Below, piece by piece: positions 1 to 7,816 of a stretch of 64,000 nucleotides of DNA (its first letter is position 1; each line of letters opens with the position of its first letter). The DNA is from Paraperibacillus esterisolvens (lineage in GTDB: Bacteria; Bacillota; Bacilli; Bacillales; DSM-1321): NCBI RefSeq assembly GCF_046237625.1, contig NZ_CP143545.1, positions 558,001 to 622,000 of the forward strand, in the 5' to 3' direction. The notes below the pieces were generated by a model. It did no database searches. It was not told the DNA's origin and saw only the letters and a list, made by a program, of their open reading frames with translations. The translations under genes and the position numbers were made by a program.

Positions 1-1
1 C

Positions 2-678
2 CCGGCTGGCACGCTGGTTGCCGATATGACCAATCCGCTCATGCAGCAGGCGTTGAAAACCGGCGAAACCATCCGCACCGAGGTCGGCCCTGAACGGTTT
101 TTAGTTCCTTTCAGCGCAGTATGGAATCCAATCAGTGAAAACAATGAGATTGCGGGCCTGCTGATTACTACAACGTCAACTGAGAAGCTTGATACATTAA
201 GGAAAATGTCCTCAGAGCTTGCGGCTGCGGCTGAACAGATGGCGGCGACAACCGACCAGGTACTGGTGTCTCAAATGTGATAACCGATAGAATACAGAAC
301 ATCTCAGCCGACTCAGAACATATCACCGAAGCGGTGGAAAATATGTACAAAGTGATCAAAACGGTCCTTGACCTGGCGAGCCAGTCTAATATCCTCGGCT
401 TGAATGCTTCGAATGAAGCAGCAAGGGCCGGTGAATACGGAAGAGGCTTTGCTGTGGTAGCAAAAGAAATCAGCAGAATGGCAGCAGAGAGCAAAAAATC
501 GGCTGTACATATCATGCAATTCCTTGAACAGGTAAAAGAGTCAATCGAACAGAACAATCAATCCATCCAGGAAATAGCTGGTTTCACACAGGAGCACTCT
601 GCAAGCATCCAGGAATTGAACGGCTCCTTCAGTGTCATTTCCACCGCTGCTGAAGAACTGATGCAGACAGTCAAATAA
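2..678 (+). pseudogene. Methyl-accepting chemotaxis-type receptor, frameshifted, 5' end outside window
   Basis: Two reading frames together encode the C-terminal part of a soluble chemotaxis transducer. The first runs in from the window edge to a stop at 278-280 and holds a small sensor-like region plus the start of a helix (AAAAEQMAATTDQ). The second resumes at about 271 and carries the signalling hairpin (NEAARAGEYGRGFAVVAKE) that contacts CheW/CheA in this family. Loss of one base near TCTCAAAT (269-276) explains the break, since reading TCT-TCA-AAT would restore a continuous helix. With no membrane segment visible, it resembles short cytosolic receptors such as B. subtilis YfmS. A sequencing error is possible, so pseudogene status is provisional. 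Confidence 0.75.
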
Positions 679-685
679 ATGAATG

Positions 686-719
686 AAGCCAGCACGAGGT
701 TTACCTATGCTGGCTTTTG
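686..719 (+). terminator. Rho-independent terminator after the receptor gene
   Basis: Stem AAGCCAGCA / TGCTGGCTT with a 13-nt loop followed by a T-rich run, placed 8 nt after the receptor stop codon. Confidence 0.8.
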
Positions 720-767
720 TCCATATAAGGCAATGTAAAACATAACTGGATAGTATGGGGTGGAAAA

Positions 768-1496
768 ATGAAGAATCATAGATTGGGAGCAATGGAAGCA
801 GCAAAAAGCTTTATCTCTAAGCATTATCCCGAATGCCAGGGCGCCCTGCTTGCTGGAAGTGTGGTCAGGGGGGAGGCGACAGTGTCATCTGATTTGGATA
901 TTGTCATTTTTGACAAAAACCTGCCTGGCCCATACCGGGAATCCTTAATCGAATTCGGCTGGCCGATCGAGGTCTTCGTGCATAACCTGGAATCTTATAA
1001 GCAATTTTTCAAAAGCGATTGCGAGAGAGCCAGACCTTCACTCCCAAGGATGACAGCAGAAGGGATTATCCTGAAGGATACAGGAATTCTTCATTCCATC
1101 AAGGAGGAAGCACAGGAGTTACTGGCAGCCGGCCCTGAAGCCTGGCCAGCAGAGATCATTAAGATGAAGCGGTATTTTATTACAGACGCCCTGGATGATT
1201 TTATCGGCTGCTCAGACAGGGAGGAAGGACTGTTCATCGCCGGGACACTCTCCGGACTTGCGAGTGAATTCATATTGCGGACAAACCGGAAATGGACCGG
1301 CACTTCGAAATGGACCATCCGGGCAATGAGACAGCATGATGAAGATTTCGCCCGCCAATTTGCATACGCTTTTGACAGTTACTACAGGACCGGCAGTAAG
1401 GAACAAGTCATTGGGATAGTGGATGAAATTCTCCACCCATTTGGGGGCAGGCTGTTTGAGGGATTTTCTCTGGGAAAGGGAGCAGAAGGAAGCTGA
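768..1496 (+). CDS. Nucleotidyltransferase-domain protein
   Basis: A 242-residue protein with the minimal nucleotidyltransferase signature near the N-terminus: GS (residues 31-32, in LLAGSVVRGEA) followed by SSDLDIVIF, which supplies the paired aspartates that bind metal and nucleotide in the pol-beta/KNTase fold. The remainder is helical, as in aminoglycoside- or tRNA-type nucleotidyltransferases, but no substrate-specific motif is recognised. The ATG lies just after a GGGGTGG purine stretch. It stands alone between a terminator and the SRPBCC gene. The fold is clear; the nucleotide acceptor (small molecule, RNA or protein) is unknown. Confidence 0.75.
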   Translation: MKNHRLGAMEAAKSFISKHYPECQGALLAGSVVRGEATVSSDLDIVIFDKNLPGPYRESLIEFGWPIEVFVHNLESYKQFFKSDCERARPSLPRMTAEGIILKDTGILHSIKEEAQELLAAGPEAWPAEIIKMKRYFITDALDDFIGCSDREEGLFIAGTLSGLASEFILRTNRKWTGTSKWTIRAMRQHDEDFARQFAYAFDSYYRTGSKEQVIGIVDEILHPFGGRLFEGFSLGKGAEGS

Positions 1497-1673
1497 TAAA
1501 AAGATTTCCTAGAATGCATAAACAGCATCTGCAGGCTCTTGTTATATGAAAAAAATAATGAGCCGCATCCCATAAAATGGTATAATTTCGATGTGAAGCA
1601 TGGGCTTTCACCAGGGGAATATCATCATAGCCTCACGCGTCCTGAGTCAATAAAGCGAGGAGGAATGAATTGT

Positions 1674-2186
1674 ATGAAACTGGAACAGAAAGACAGTGAA
1701 TTGAAGGTTGAACGGATTCTGGACGCTCCGCGGGAACTTGTTTTCAGAGCATGGACGGAAAAAGAGCATTTTGAAAAGTGGTGGGGGCCAAAGGGCTTCA
1801 ACTTGAATGTGGTGAAAATGGAAGCTCAGCCGGAGGGATTATTCCTGGGCAGCCAGAAATCCCCGGAAGGACATGAGATGTGGGGGAAATTCGTGTACAA
1901 GGATGTCAACCGGCCCCAGCGGCTGGTGTATCTCAGTTCATTCTCCGACCCGGAAGGAAATACCATCCGTGCGCCATTCAGCGATACATGGCCGCTTGAG
2001 ATCAGCAACACAATCAGTCTTACGGAAGAAGGCAGCAAAACCCGGATGACGATGACCGGAGGCCCTGTCGGAGCAAGTCGTGAAGAAATGTCCGCCTTTG
2101 CAGCAGCTGGCGAAATGGTCAAGCAGGGCCTGGACGGTACCATCGACCAGCTCCAAGAATACTTGAAAACGATGCAGAAAAAATAG
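1674..2186 (+). CDS. SRPBCC (AHSA1/START-like) domain protein
   Basis: A 170-residue protein of the activator of Hsp90 ATPase homologue 1-like family: the opening ERILDAPRELVFRAWTEKEH and the following KWWGPKGF are typical of this hydrophobic-ligand-binding fold, and the C-terminal helix (GLDGTIDQLQEYL) is conserved. The reading frame is open upstream, but GAGGAGG at 1657-1663 sits 10 nt before ATG 1674 and only 1 nt before ATG 1665, so 1674 is chosen. Family members occur as stress or accessory proteins and a ligand cannot be read from sequence. It is followed at once by a strong terminator, so it is probably monocistronic. Confidence 0.85.
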   Translation: MKLEQKDSELKVERILDAPRELVFRAWTEKEHFEKWWGPKGFNLNVVKMEAQPEGLFLGSQKSPEGHEMWGKFVYKDVNRPQRLVYLSSFSDPEGNTIRAPFSDTWPLEISNTISLTEEGSKTRMTMTGGPVGASREEMSAFAAAGEMVKQGLDGTIDQLQEYLKTMQKK

Positions 2187-2240
2187 ACAGCCCGAATCAG
2201 GCAGACGGCTCTTGCTGTTTTTTTGATTTGGGCTGTTTTT
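2187..2240 (+). terminator. Terminator between the SRPBCC and GNAT genes
   Basis: A 13-bp stem, ACAGCCCGAATCA (2187-2199) with TGATTTGGGCTGT (2224-2236), one G-T wobble, then a short T run. It begins on the base after the SRPBCC stop. Confidence 0.75.
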
Positions 2241-2260
2241 ATGAAAGGACAGGGCATGCA

Positions 2261-3058
2261 TTGGGCGAAGTTATTCAGCTGACGAGGACACACCATCAGC
2301 ATATAATAGAACTTTTCGGCGCAAACATAGAAAACTATCACTTTATCATGAATGACTTAATTACATATGATTATCAGGTTGACCGGATTAAAGTCTTTGG
2401 GGAATATGAAAACGGCAGACTCGTCTCTTTCATATTGAATGCGGACGGGAATGTAACGTATTATTCACCAGAAACCCGTGACGCAGGAAACTACAGGGAC
2501 CTTATAGACGTTCTGAGCGTTTATAAATTATCCGGACCAAGCCGATGCATGGAGGCGCTTATCCCTTTGGTGGAGGTAAAGAAAAAAGTGGTGTCGTATT
2601 TGGGGGTAATTAAATGCGTGACAGCAAAGAGGAGGCATGGGCACCTGGATGTGAAGTTCATCCACACAAAAGAAGAACTGGGTATGGAGTATGAATTGCT
2701 GAGAGAGTGGTATGACCTTGGCCTCCATTCGGTATCTAAAAGTGACTATATCAAGCGGGAGTCTTTACGCCTTCAAAAGCCGGGAAGCCGAACCGTATAT
2801 TTATCTGTTAATCATAAAATGGCCGCTTCAGCTTCTGCAGTCAAGGAAGGACCCAACAGCGCAATTGTTACCGGTGTTTATACACACCCCGAATATCGGG
2901 GGAGAGGATATGGGACTGAGGTACTCATCTGTATATTCAACATGCTGCTTAGTGAGGGGAAACTCCCTTTTCTGTTCTATAATAATCCTGCAGCGGGAAG
3001 TGTGTATGAAAATCTCGGTATGACTCAAGTATGTGAATGGCTTGTTATGGAAGTATAA
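2261..3058 (+). CDS. GNAT-family N-acetyltransferase
   Basis: About 265 residues. The C-terminal third has the acetyl-CoA-binding motif A of GNAT enzymes (VTGVYTHPEYRGRGYGTEV) and a final strand-helix with NPAAGSVYENLGM, the usual end of the fold. The N-terminal half is weakly conserved and may be a degenerate first GNAT lobe. The frame is open into the preceding terminator; TTG 2261 is chosen because AAAGGACAGG (2244-2253) lies 7 nt upstream, giving MGEVIQLTRT. The acetyl acceptor is unknown. Confidence 0.75.
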   Translation: MGEVIQLTRTHHQHIIELFGANIENYHFIMNDLITYDYQVDRIKVFGEYENGRLVSFILNADGNVTYYSPETRDAGNYRDLIDVLSVYKLSGPSRCMEALIPLVEVKKKVVSYLGVIKCVTAKRRHGHLDVKFIHTKEELGMEYELLREWYDLGLHSVSKSDYIKRESLRLQKPGSRTVYLSVNHKMAASASAVKEGPNSAIVTGVYTHPEYRGRGYGTEVLICIFNMLLSEGKLPFLFYNNPAAGSVYENLGMTQVCEWLVMEV

Positions 3059-3166
3059 AAAATGGGAGGGACTGCTTCCATTTTTTTAAAACCCAAAACA
3101 TAACATGTAATAAGTGGCTGAAGCTGCCACTCTATATAAGAAGGTCTCGGACAAAGGGTGATAGGA

Positions 3167-3796
3167 ATGCTGAATCTTTATATTGTCAGGCACGGTGAAA
3201 CAGAATGGAATACTGAAAAGAGAATGCAGGGCTGGCTTGACTCCCCGCTGACAGAGAACGGGAAAGCCTCCGCGCTTCTGCTGGGTGAAAAACTGAAGGA
3301 TGTAAAGCTGGATGCCATCTACTCAAGCACGAGCGGCCGGGCGAGTGTCACTGCAGAGCTGATCCGGGGCGAAAGACAACTCCCCCTCTATCTTGATGAT
3401 CTGCTAAGGGAAATGAGACTGGGAGATTGGGAAGGAGAGACCCACAGATCCATTGAAGAGAATTACGCTTCGGATTTCCATGCTTACTGGCATACACCCC
3501 ATCTCTTTCGATGTACGGGAAGCGAAACCTTTTCGGAAACCAAGGAGAGGGCAGAGGAGATGCTTGAGAAGATTAAGGAAAAGCATCCTTCAGGAAGCAT
3601 CCTGATTGTCACTCATGCGGTCATCATCAAATGTCTGTATGCTATTTTTAGAAATCTGCCTGTTGCGGGGATATGGGAGCCCCCATTCATTCATAATACA
3701 AGCCTGACACAGGTTGAAATGAATGACTCGGGATGCCGGATCCTGCTTGAAGGTGAAGTGCTTCGGCAGCCTGAAATCCCGGCAGCAGAAATCTAA
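3167..3796 (+). CDS. Histidine phosphatase family protein (PhoE/YhfR-like)
   Basis: A 209-residue member of the phosphoglycerate mutase-like superfamily. The N-terminal RHGETEWN motif carries the phosphohistidine; partner residues are in SSTSGRASVTAELI, the glutamate in REMRLGDWEGE, and the second histidine in LIVTHAVIIK. Length and motifs match broad-specificity phosphatases such as B. subtilis PhoE rather than glycolytic phosphoglycerate mutase. ATG 3167 is preferred over GTG 3158 because AAAGGGTGATAGGA sits ahead of it. Substrate is not determinable. Confidence 0.85.
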   Translation: MLNLYIVRHGETEWNTEKRMQGWLDSPLTENGKASALLLGEKLKDVKLDAIYSSTSGRASVTAELIRGERQLPLYLDDLLREMRLGDWEGETHRSIEENYASDFHAYWHTPHLFRCTGSETFSETKERAEEMLEKIKEKHPSGSILIVTHAVIIKCLYAIFRNLPVAGIWEPPFIHNTSLTQVEMNDSGCRILLEGEVLRQPEIPAAEI

Positions 3797-3853
3797 TTAT
3801 AAAATGGAGCACGGGAAAACAGATCTTGCGGTTTCGATTCTTTCATAAAAATA

Positions 3854-3897
3854 AGTAAGCGTTTTCTATTGCGGTTCCCGGCTGGAGTGCCTACAAT
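3854..3897 (+). promoter_or_regulatory. Candidate promoter with cre-like site; start of a long leader
   Basis: AGTAAGCGTTTTCT (3854-3867) matches 12 of 14 positions of a classical catabolite responsive element. Just downstream, TTGCGG (3869-3874) and TACAAT (3892-3897) are 17 bp apart and form a plausible sigma-A promoter, placing the start near 3904 and leaving a roughly 275-nt leader before the dehydrogenase gene. No other gene was seen in 3797-4178. Confidence 0.45.
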
Positions 3898-4178
3898 GAT
3901 AGTGGAGATGTGAAAACGAGAGGGGAATCGAGATAATTTATGTGGCAGACTTTGTAATGGTTCAGTAATTGGATGCTGCCTTATTCCGAAGACGGGAGAG
4001 GTATGTCCAATTAACCATGCAAAGGCCGCAGGATGAAACGATTCCATGGGGCTGATCGAAAAGCAAGAGCCGGCGTATGCATCAATGAGCCGGAAGCAGC
4101 TTTTGGATGGCCCTTTTTGTTTACTCAGCATCTCCGTTCAATAGTTCTGCGGTTCCATATCAAAAGGAGCTGATTTTG

Positions 4179-4949
4179 TTGGAAAAGAAAATAGCAATCG
4201 TGACCGGGGCAAGCCGACCGCGCGGGATAGGGGCTGCGGTCTGCCGGGAACTGGCACGGCAGGGTGTGGATATATTTTTTACCCATTTATCACGCTATGA
4301 CACTGCGACAGGCTATGAGGATGTAATCGATCACTGGCCAAAGGAGTTCACTGCTGAACTCAGCAGGCTGGGGGTTCGCGCCGGGAATATGGAATTGAAT
4401 CTGGCGGATGATGATGCACCTGTAAAACTCCTTGATGAGGTCAAGAAACAGCTGGGTCAGCCTGTGATTCTGATCAATAATGCCACACATTGTGTGGAAG
4501 CGGGCTTCCAGCAGCTGACAGGGAGAATCCTGGAAGACCACTGCGCTGTGAACATCAAGGGAACTTGCATGCTTTCTGCTGAGTTCGCAAAGCAGCTGCT
4601 TGGTGGTGGACACAGCGGCAGGATCGTCAATTTCGTCTCCGGCCAGGATAAAAGCCCGGCACCCGGCAACCTGGCTTATGCAGCGACTAAAGGGGCTGTC
4701 TCCGCTTTTACAAAATCACTCGCGGCAGAGCTTGCACACCATCATATAACGGTAAACGCCATCGACCCCGGCCCGACTGATTCAGGCTGGATGAATGAGG
4801 AGCTTCAGGATTTCCTCCTGCCTAAGTTTCCAATGGGAAGAATCGGCACTCCGGAAGATGCGGCACGTCTAGTGGCTTTCCTTGCAAGTGATGCCGCCAA
4901 ATGGATCACCGGCCAGATTATCCATTCAGATGGCGGATTCCGGGATTAA
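4179..4949 (+). CDS. Short-chain dehydrogenase/reductase (SDR)
   Basis: A 256-residue classical SDR: the Rossmann motif appears as VTGASRPRGIG near residue 8, the NNA motif as LINNAT, the catalytic Ser in VNFVSGQD, the YxxxK as YAATK, and the ending TGQIIHSDGGF is typical. It should perform NAD(P)-dependent oxidoreduction on an unknown alcohol or carbonyl. TTG 4179 is preferred because AAAAGGAGCTG lies 7 nt upstream and the product starts MEKKIAIVTGAS. The extra Pro-Arg in the dinucleotide loop resembles 3-oxoacyl-ACP reductase-like paralogues found as accessory genes in Bacillus. Confidence 0.85.
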   Translation: MEKKIAIVTGASRPRGIGAAVCRELARQGVDIFFTHLSRYDTATGYEDVIDHWPKEFTAELSRLGVRAGNMELNLADDDAPVKLLDEVKKQLGQPVILINNATHCVEAGFQQLTGRILEDHCAVNIKGTCMLSAEFAKQLLGGGHSGRIVNFVSGQDKSPAPGNLAYAATKGAVSAFTKSLAAELAHHHITVNAIDPGPTDSGWMNEELQDFLLPKFPMGRIGTPEDAARLVAFLASDAAKWITGQIIHSDGGFRD

Positions 4950-4976
4950 AGTGCAAAACTTAACCATCATAAATTT

Positions 4977-5010
4977 AACGTCCGCCAGGTCTTTCCCGGC
5001 GGACGTTTTG
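4977..5010. terminator. Bidirectional terminator between convergent genes
   Basis: Perfect 10-bp stem AACGTCCGCC / GGCGGACGTT with an 11-nt loop, lying between the SDR gene (plus) and a small minus-strand gene. Confidence 0.8.
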
Positions 5011-5022
5011 TTAAAGCAAGTG

Positions 5023-5190
5023 CTAACGGACAGGCTCTTTCATAGGTTCAGCCGCCTCCCTGCCCGTTATGGCATCGAGCAGCACATGAATGTCCAACAA
5101 TATTTCTTCTTTAAGAAGAGGTTCGCCACAGGCTTTATATTCTTGGATCAGCAGGTGAAGTTCCTTTAAAAATATTTCTTGATCATTCAT
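5023..5190 (-). CDS. Small hypothetical protein (55 aa)
   Basis: A 55-residue minus-strand frame starting MNDQEIFLKELHLLIQEY and ending MKEPVR. It has GAAAGGAAC 7-8 nt before the ATG and a strong terminator after its stop, so it is likely real. It is helical and acidic, with no signal peptide or membrane segment and one cysteine. No family is recognised. It lies convergent to the SDR gene and downstream of the minus-strand MpsC-type gene, from which a terminator separates it. Confidence 0.6.
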   Translation of the reverse strand: MNDQEIFLKELHLLIQEYKACGEPLLKEEILLDIHVLLDAITGREAAEPMKEPVR

Positions 5191-5273
5191 AGTAAGTTCC
5201 TTTCAGTAGTAAAATATGCTGTAATGTCATCAAAGCAGAGGGATTTGGCAGGCTCAATCCGACTGCCGGCGGC

Positions 5274-5315
5274 AAAAAAAAAGACCGGAAGAACAGAATT
5301 TATGTTCTTCCGGCC
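5274..5315 (-). terminator. Terminator of the minus-strand MpsC-type gene
   Basis: GGCCGGAAGAACA pairs with TGTTCTTCCGGTC on the minus strand around a 7-nt loop, followed by nine T residues; 44 nt past the stop codon at 5359. Confidence 0.85.
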
Positions 5316-5358
5316 TATGGCGGGCACAAGTGATTGTCCAGCTCAATACTACCGTATA

Positions 5359-6048
5359 TTATTCATTTGGTTTCAGCATCAAGATAATGACACTATTATC
5401 AAGGGCAAAATCCCAATCAACAAAGGTATCGAGAATGGCGGCACCGAGAATCTCAGAAAAGTGGATATTATTGCTGAGCATATCGCCTTCAAGCTGGCGC
5501 TTCGCCACACGGAGAGTTTCATGGAAGCCAAGTGAGACCAGCTGCTTCTCAATAGGAACAAGTATCCCTGCCCTCGTAATGATCAGCGCCCTTGGGCTGA
5601 TCAAATAGGAAGAAATAGCGCTTGGTGTCTTTTCAGCCTGTTCACTGATGAGTTTGATTTCCTCATGTATCTGCTCTTTACCCCTATAGTCATCTTTCAG
5701 CTGCTGCTGATTAAAAACCTCATTTACAGCAAGAAAAACACCTGTTTCCTTCTGAAGATTCCAGTCATAATAAATATGCTGGATGTCCATGTCTGTAATC
5801 CCTTTGATCTGCCCCCGGATTTCAGGATCTATCGTTTTCATCAAAAATTCACGGGTTGTTTTGACGGTGATTTCCTGGTCCTGATCGAGCAGGATTTGTT
5901 CCATTGGCGAAATGAAGCCGCGGACATATATGAGGACAAACGGGCTTGCTACTACAGCGTGAATGGAATGCGGACCTTTACCGAACTTATCACGAAGCAA
6001 TTTCCCAAAATTATTGGCCAGCTTGGTCTGCTGTTCTTTAATATCCAT
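5359..6048 (-). CDS. MpsC/DUF2294-family protein, tandem-domain copy A
   Basis: A 229-residue protein made of two similar DUF2294 (MpsC) modules: residues 1-110 (LLRDKFGKGPHSIHAVV, then IYYDWNLQKETGVFLAV) and about 120-229 (EEIKLISEQAEKTPSAI, RALIITRAG, FVDWDFALDNSVIIL). MpsC was named from the staphylococcal Na+/membrane-potential system MpsABC, but MpsA and MpsB partners are absent here, so that role cannot be assumed. There is no signal peptide or clear membrane helix. A paralogue of the same architecture is encoded divergently at 6382. Start is supported by AAGGGGTAATT before the ATG. Confidence 0.8.
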   Translation of the reverse strand: MDIKEQQTKLANNFGKLLRDKFGKGPHSIHAVVASPFVLIYVRGFISPMEQILLDQDQEITVKTTREFLMKTIDPEIRGQIKGITDMDIQHIYYDWNLQKETGVFLAVNEVFNQQQLKDDYRGKEQIHEEIKLISEQAEKTPSAISSYLISPRALIITRAGILVPIEKQLVSLGFHETLRVAKRQLEGDMLSNNIHFSEILGAAILDTFVDWDFALDNSVIILMLKPNE

Positions 6049-6168
6049 GAGAATTACCCCTTATTCAGAAGGAAGCATTGATTCTCCCTTCCATATTTGA
6101 ATTCTACCACGGTCAGTCAGCCGTTGTATAGTAGGTTTTTCCCTTGGGCAAAGACCTTAAACGTCAGG

Positions 6169-6204
6169 TATTTCCTAAAATTGCAGAGCTGTTTTTAGGA
6201 AATA
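6169..6204. promoter_or_regulatory. 12-bp perfect inverted repeat between divergent MpsC genes
   Basis: TATTTCCTAAAA (6169-6180) and TTTTAGGAAATA (6193-6204) are exact reverse complements around a 12-nt spacer. No T run follows on either strand, so an operator is more likely than a terminator. It lies in the 333-bp region between the divergent paralogues. Confidence 0.45.
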
Positions 6205-6345
6205 AAGTATATTGCTGTTTTATCTAGATTATTGAAAAATGAGAAGGATTTCTGTTGCGAATTGTAGAATATAACAATTATTAAAAATCGGACGGTATAC
6301 ACGTCCTGTCACTACTGTCAAAGGATAGTTTTTCACATATGGAAA

Positions 6346-6376
6346 AAGGGCATGTGATCTTGCCCTTAAAGGAAGG
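6346..6376 (+). promoter_or_regulatory. Hairpin abutting the ribosome binding site of MpsC copy B
   Basis: AAGGGCA (6346-6352) and TGCCCTT (6361-6367) form a 7-bp stem with an 8-nt loop that ends exactly where the Shine-Dalgarno AAAGGAAGG (6368-6376) begins, 5 nt before ATG 6382. It may affect translation initiation. Confidence 0.4.
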
Positions 6377-6381
6377 CGTCT

Positions 6382-7092
6382 ATGGAAATACAGGTTGAGG
6401 TGAAAGAAAAAGAGAAGGCATTAAGCAGTTTTATCGCAAGGCTGCTCCGTGAACATTTTGGTAAGGGGCCAGGCGTTGTATTTGCTTCCATATCTAAGCC
6501 ATACATCACGATTTATCTGAAGGACTTTCTGACTCCTATTGAAAATAGATTAATGCTGAAAAACCACCCTACATATATCCAGAAATTAAGGGATGTATTG
6601 ATGGAAACCCTGACAGAAGAAATTAAAAATTATATCACTACGGTTATTGGCTTTAAGGTGGAGGAGTTTTATTATGACTGGAACCTGGAATCTCAGTCAG
6701 GAATGTTCATTGGAATCGAGGGAAAAGCCGGCGGGGAAGGCGGATCTTATCAAAATCAGGATAAGGTACATCAAGAAATCATACTCATCAGTGAAGAAGC
6801 TGAAAAGAAGCCTGTCAGCATTACTTCACACCTCTTGAATCCACGGACGCTTCTCGTTGTGCGTAACGGAATTCTGGTAAGCATTGAAAAGGAACTGATT
6901 GCACTCAATTTCCAGGAAACACTGATCCTGGCCAAGAGGAATCTTGAAAAAAGACTGATCCACAATCATTCAAAGAATTTGGAAGATTTCCTTCAAGCAG
7001 CACTTGAAAATGTCTTTGTAGCATGGGACTTTCAGCGGGATAAGAGCGCGGCAGTCTTCATACTGGCACCAACCAAATACAGGCAGAAATGA
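6382..7092 (+). CDS. MpsC/DUF2294-family protein, tandem-domain copy B
   Basis: A 236-residue paralogue of the minus-strand gene at 5359-6048 with the same two-module layout: LLREHFGKGPGVVFASI and EEFYYDWNLESQSGMFIGI in the first module, EEAEKKPVSIT, TLLVVRNGILV and VFVAWDFQRDKSAAVFIL in the second. A strong AAAGGAAGG site precedes the ATG. The two copies are divergently transcribed over a shared 333-bp regulatory region, suggesting duplication and perhaps joint control. Soluble by appearance; function unknown apart from the loose link of the family to Na+/membrane-potential systems. Confidence 0.8.
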   Translation: MEIQVEVKEKEKALSSFIARLLREHFGKGPGVVFASISKPYITIYLKDFLTPIENRLMLKNHPTYIQKLRDVLMETLTEEIKNYITTVIGFKVEEFYYDWNLESQSGMFIGIEGKAGGEGGSYQNQDKVHQEIILISEEAEKKPVSITSHLLNPRTLLVVRNGILVSIEKELIALNFQETLILAKRNLEKRLIHNHSKNLEDFLQAALENVFVAWDFQRDKSAAVFILAPTKYRQK

Positions 7093-7114
7093 TCTGGGCA
7101 AAAGAATCAGACAT

Positions 7115-7157
7115 AGGCCAAAAGGAAGACGGTTGATCTTCTTTTTGGCCTTTTTTT
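7115..7157 (+). terminator. Terminator after MpsC copy B
   Basis: GGCCAAAAGGAAGA pairs with TCTTCTTTTTGGCC (one mismatch), followed by seven T residues. Confidence 0.85.
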
Positions 7158-7250
7158 ACAAAACCGGCAGATTCCCTTGGAATATAAAATATGTGTGAGA
7201 TAAGAGTCTGACAAAAATGAAGAACAAGCTGAATGTTATGGGGGGTAAAC

Positions 7251-7322
7251 ATGAGAGTCAAAAAAAGGAGTATTGGCGGAAAAACGGTTACGTTCCTATG
7301 TAAGGATAAGGGTAATGGATAA
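7251..7322 (+). CDS. Possible 23-aa leader peptide overlapping the RsbT-like gene
   Basis: ATG 7251 follows GGGGGGTAAAC, a good Shine-Dalgarno, and opens a basic 23-codon frame (MRVKKRSIGGKTVTF...) whose TAA (7320-7322) overlaps the first codons of the kinase gene starting at 7315. The placement would suit translational coupling. Alternatively the site serves no real product. Confidence 0.3.
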   Translation: MRVKKRSIGGKTVTFLCKDKGNG

Positions 7323-7734
7323 AACTTTTGTCATCCAAATACGGGAAGAGCCGGATATCGTATCAGCCAGGAAAAAGGGACGTGAAGCAGCACGGCTGCT
7401 TCACTGCGATGTAATAGACCAGGCCAAAATCATCACCGCCATTTCGGAGCTGGGCCGGAATATTTCCCAATATGCGGGTACAGGAAAAATCATTGTGGAA
7501 GTACTTCAGAGTGAAGAAGTGTACGGGGGTATCAGAATAACCGCTGTCGATGACGGTCCCGGTATTGAAAACATAAAAAGGGCCCTGGAACCCGGATTTT
7601 CCACATCCGGCGGTCTGGGGACAGGTCTGAGCGGGGTTAAAAATCTTATGGATGAGTTTTATATCGACTCCGCCCCCGGAAAGGGCACGATTGTAGTGAT
7701 CACTAAATGGCTGAAGAGCAGAATAATGGTATGA
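7315..7734 (+). CDS. RsbT-like anti-sigma/serine-protein kinase (GHKL ATPase)
   Basis: A 139-residue GHKL-fold protein aligning over its full length with RsbT, the switch kinase of sigma-B stressosomes: EPDIVSARKKGREAARLL, the N box ISELGRNISQYAG, the ATP-lid region DDGPGIENIKRALEPGFST, and GGLGTGLSGVKNLMDEF. The frame is open from 7273, but ATG 7315 gives the family's normal start and is preceded by AAGGATAAGGG. No RsbR/RsbS partner or sigma-factor gene is adjacent, so it is a stand-alone homologue, perhaps acting on an STAS protein elsewhere. Confidence 0.8.
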   Translation: MDKTFVIQIREEPDIVSARKKGREAARLLHCDVIDQAKIITAISELGRNISQYAGTGKIIVEVLQSEEVYGGIRITAVDDGPGIENIKRALEPGFSTSGGLGTGLSGVKNLMDEFYIDSAPGKGTIVVITKWLKSRIMV

Positions 7735-7753
7735 AGGAAGCAAAATGACAGGT

Positions 7754-7788
7754 GCCCGCTGCAGGTTTTCAATGCGCGGGCTTTTGTT
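7754..7788 (+). terminator. Terminator after the RsbT-like gene
   Basis: GCCCGC / GCGGGC stem with a 16-nt loop followed by TTTTGTTT. Confidence 0.65.
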
Positions 7789-7816
7789 TGGAGGAAAACT
7801 TTTGGAGGGATGAAGG

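Noticed and set aside
5179..5535. 118-codon plus-strand frame over the MpsC copy A terminator and 3' end
   Set aside because: Antisense to a real gene and spans its terminator.
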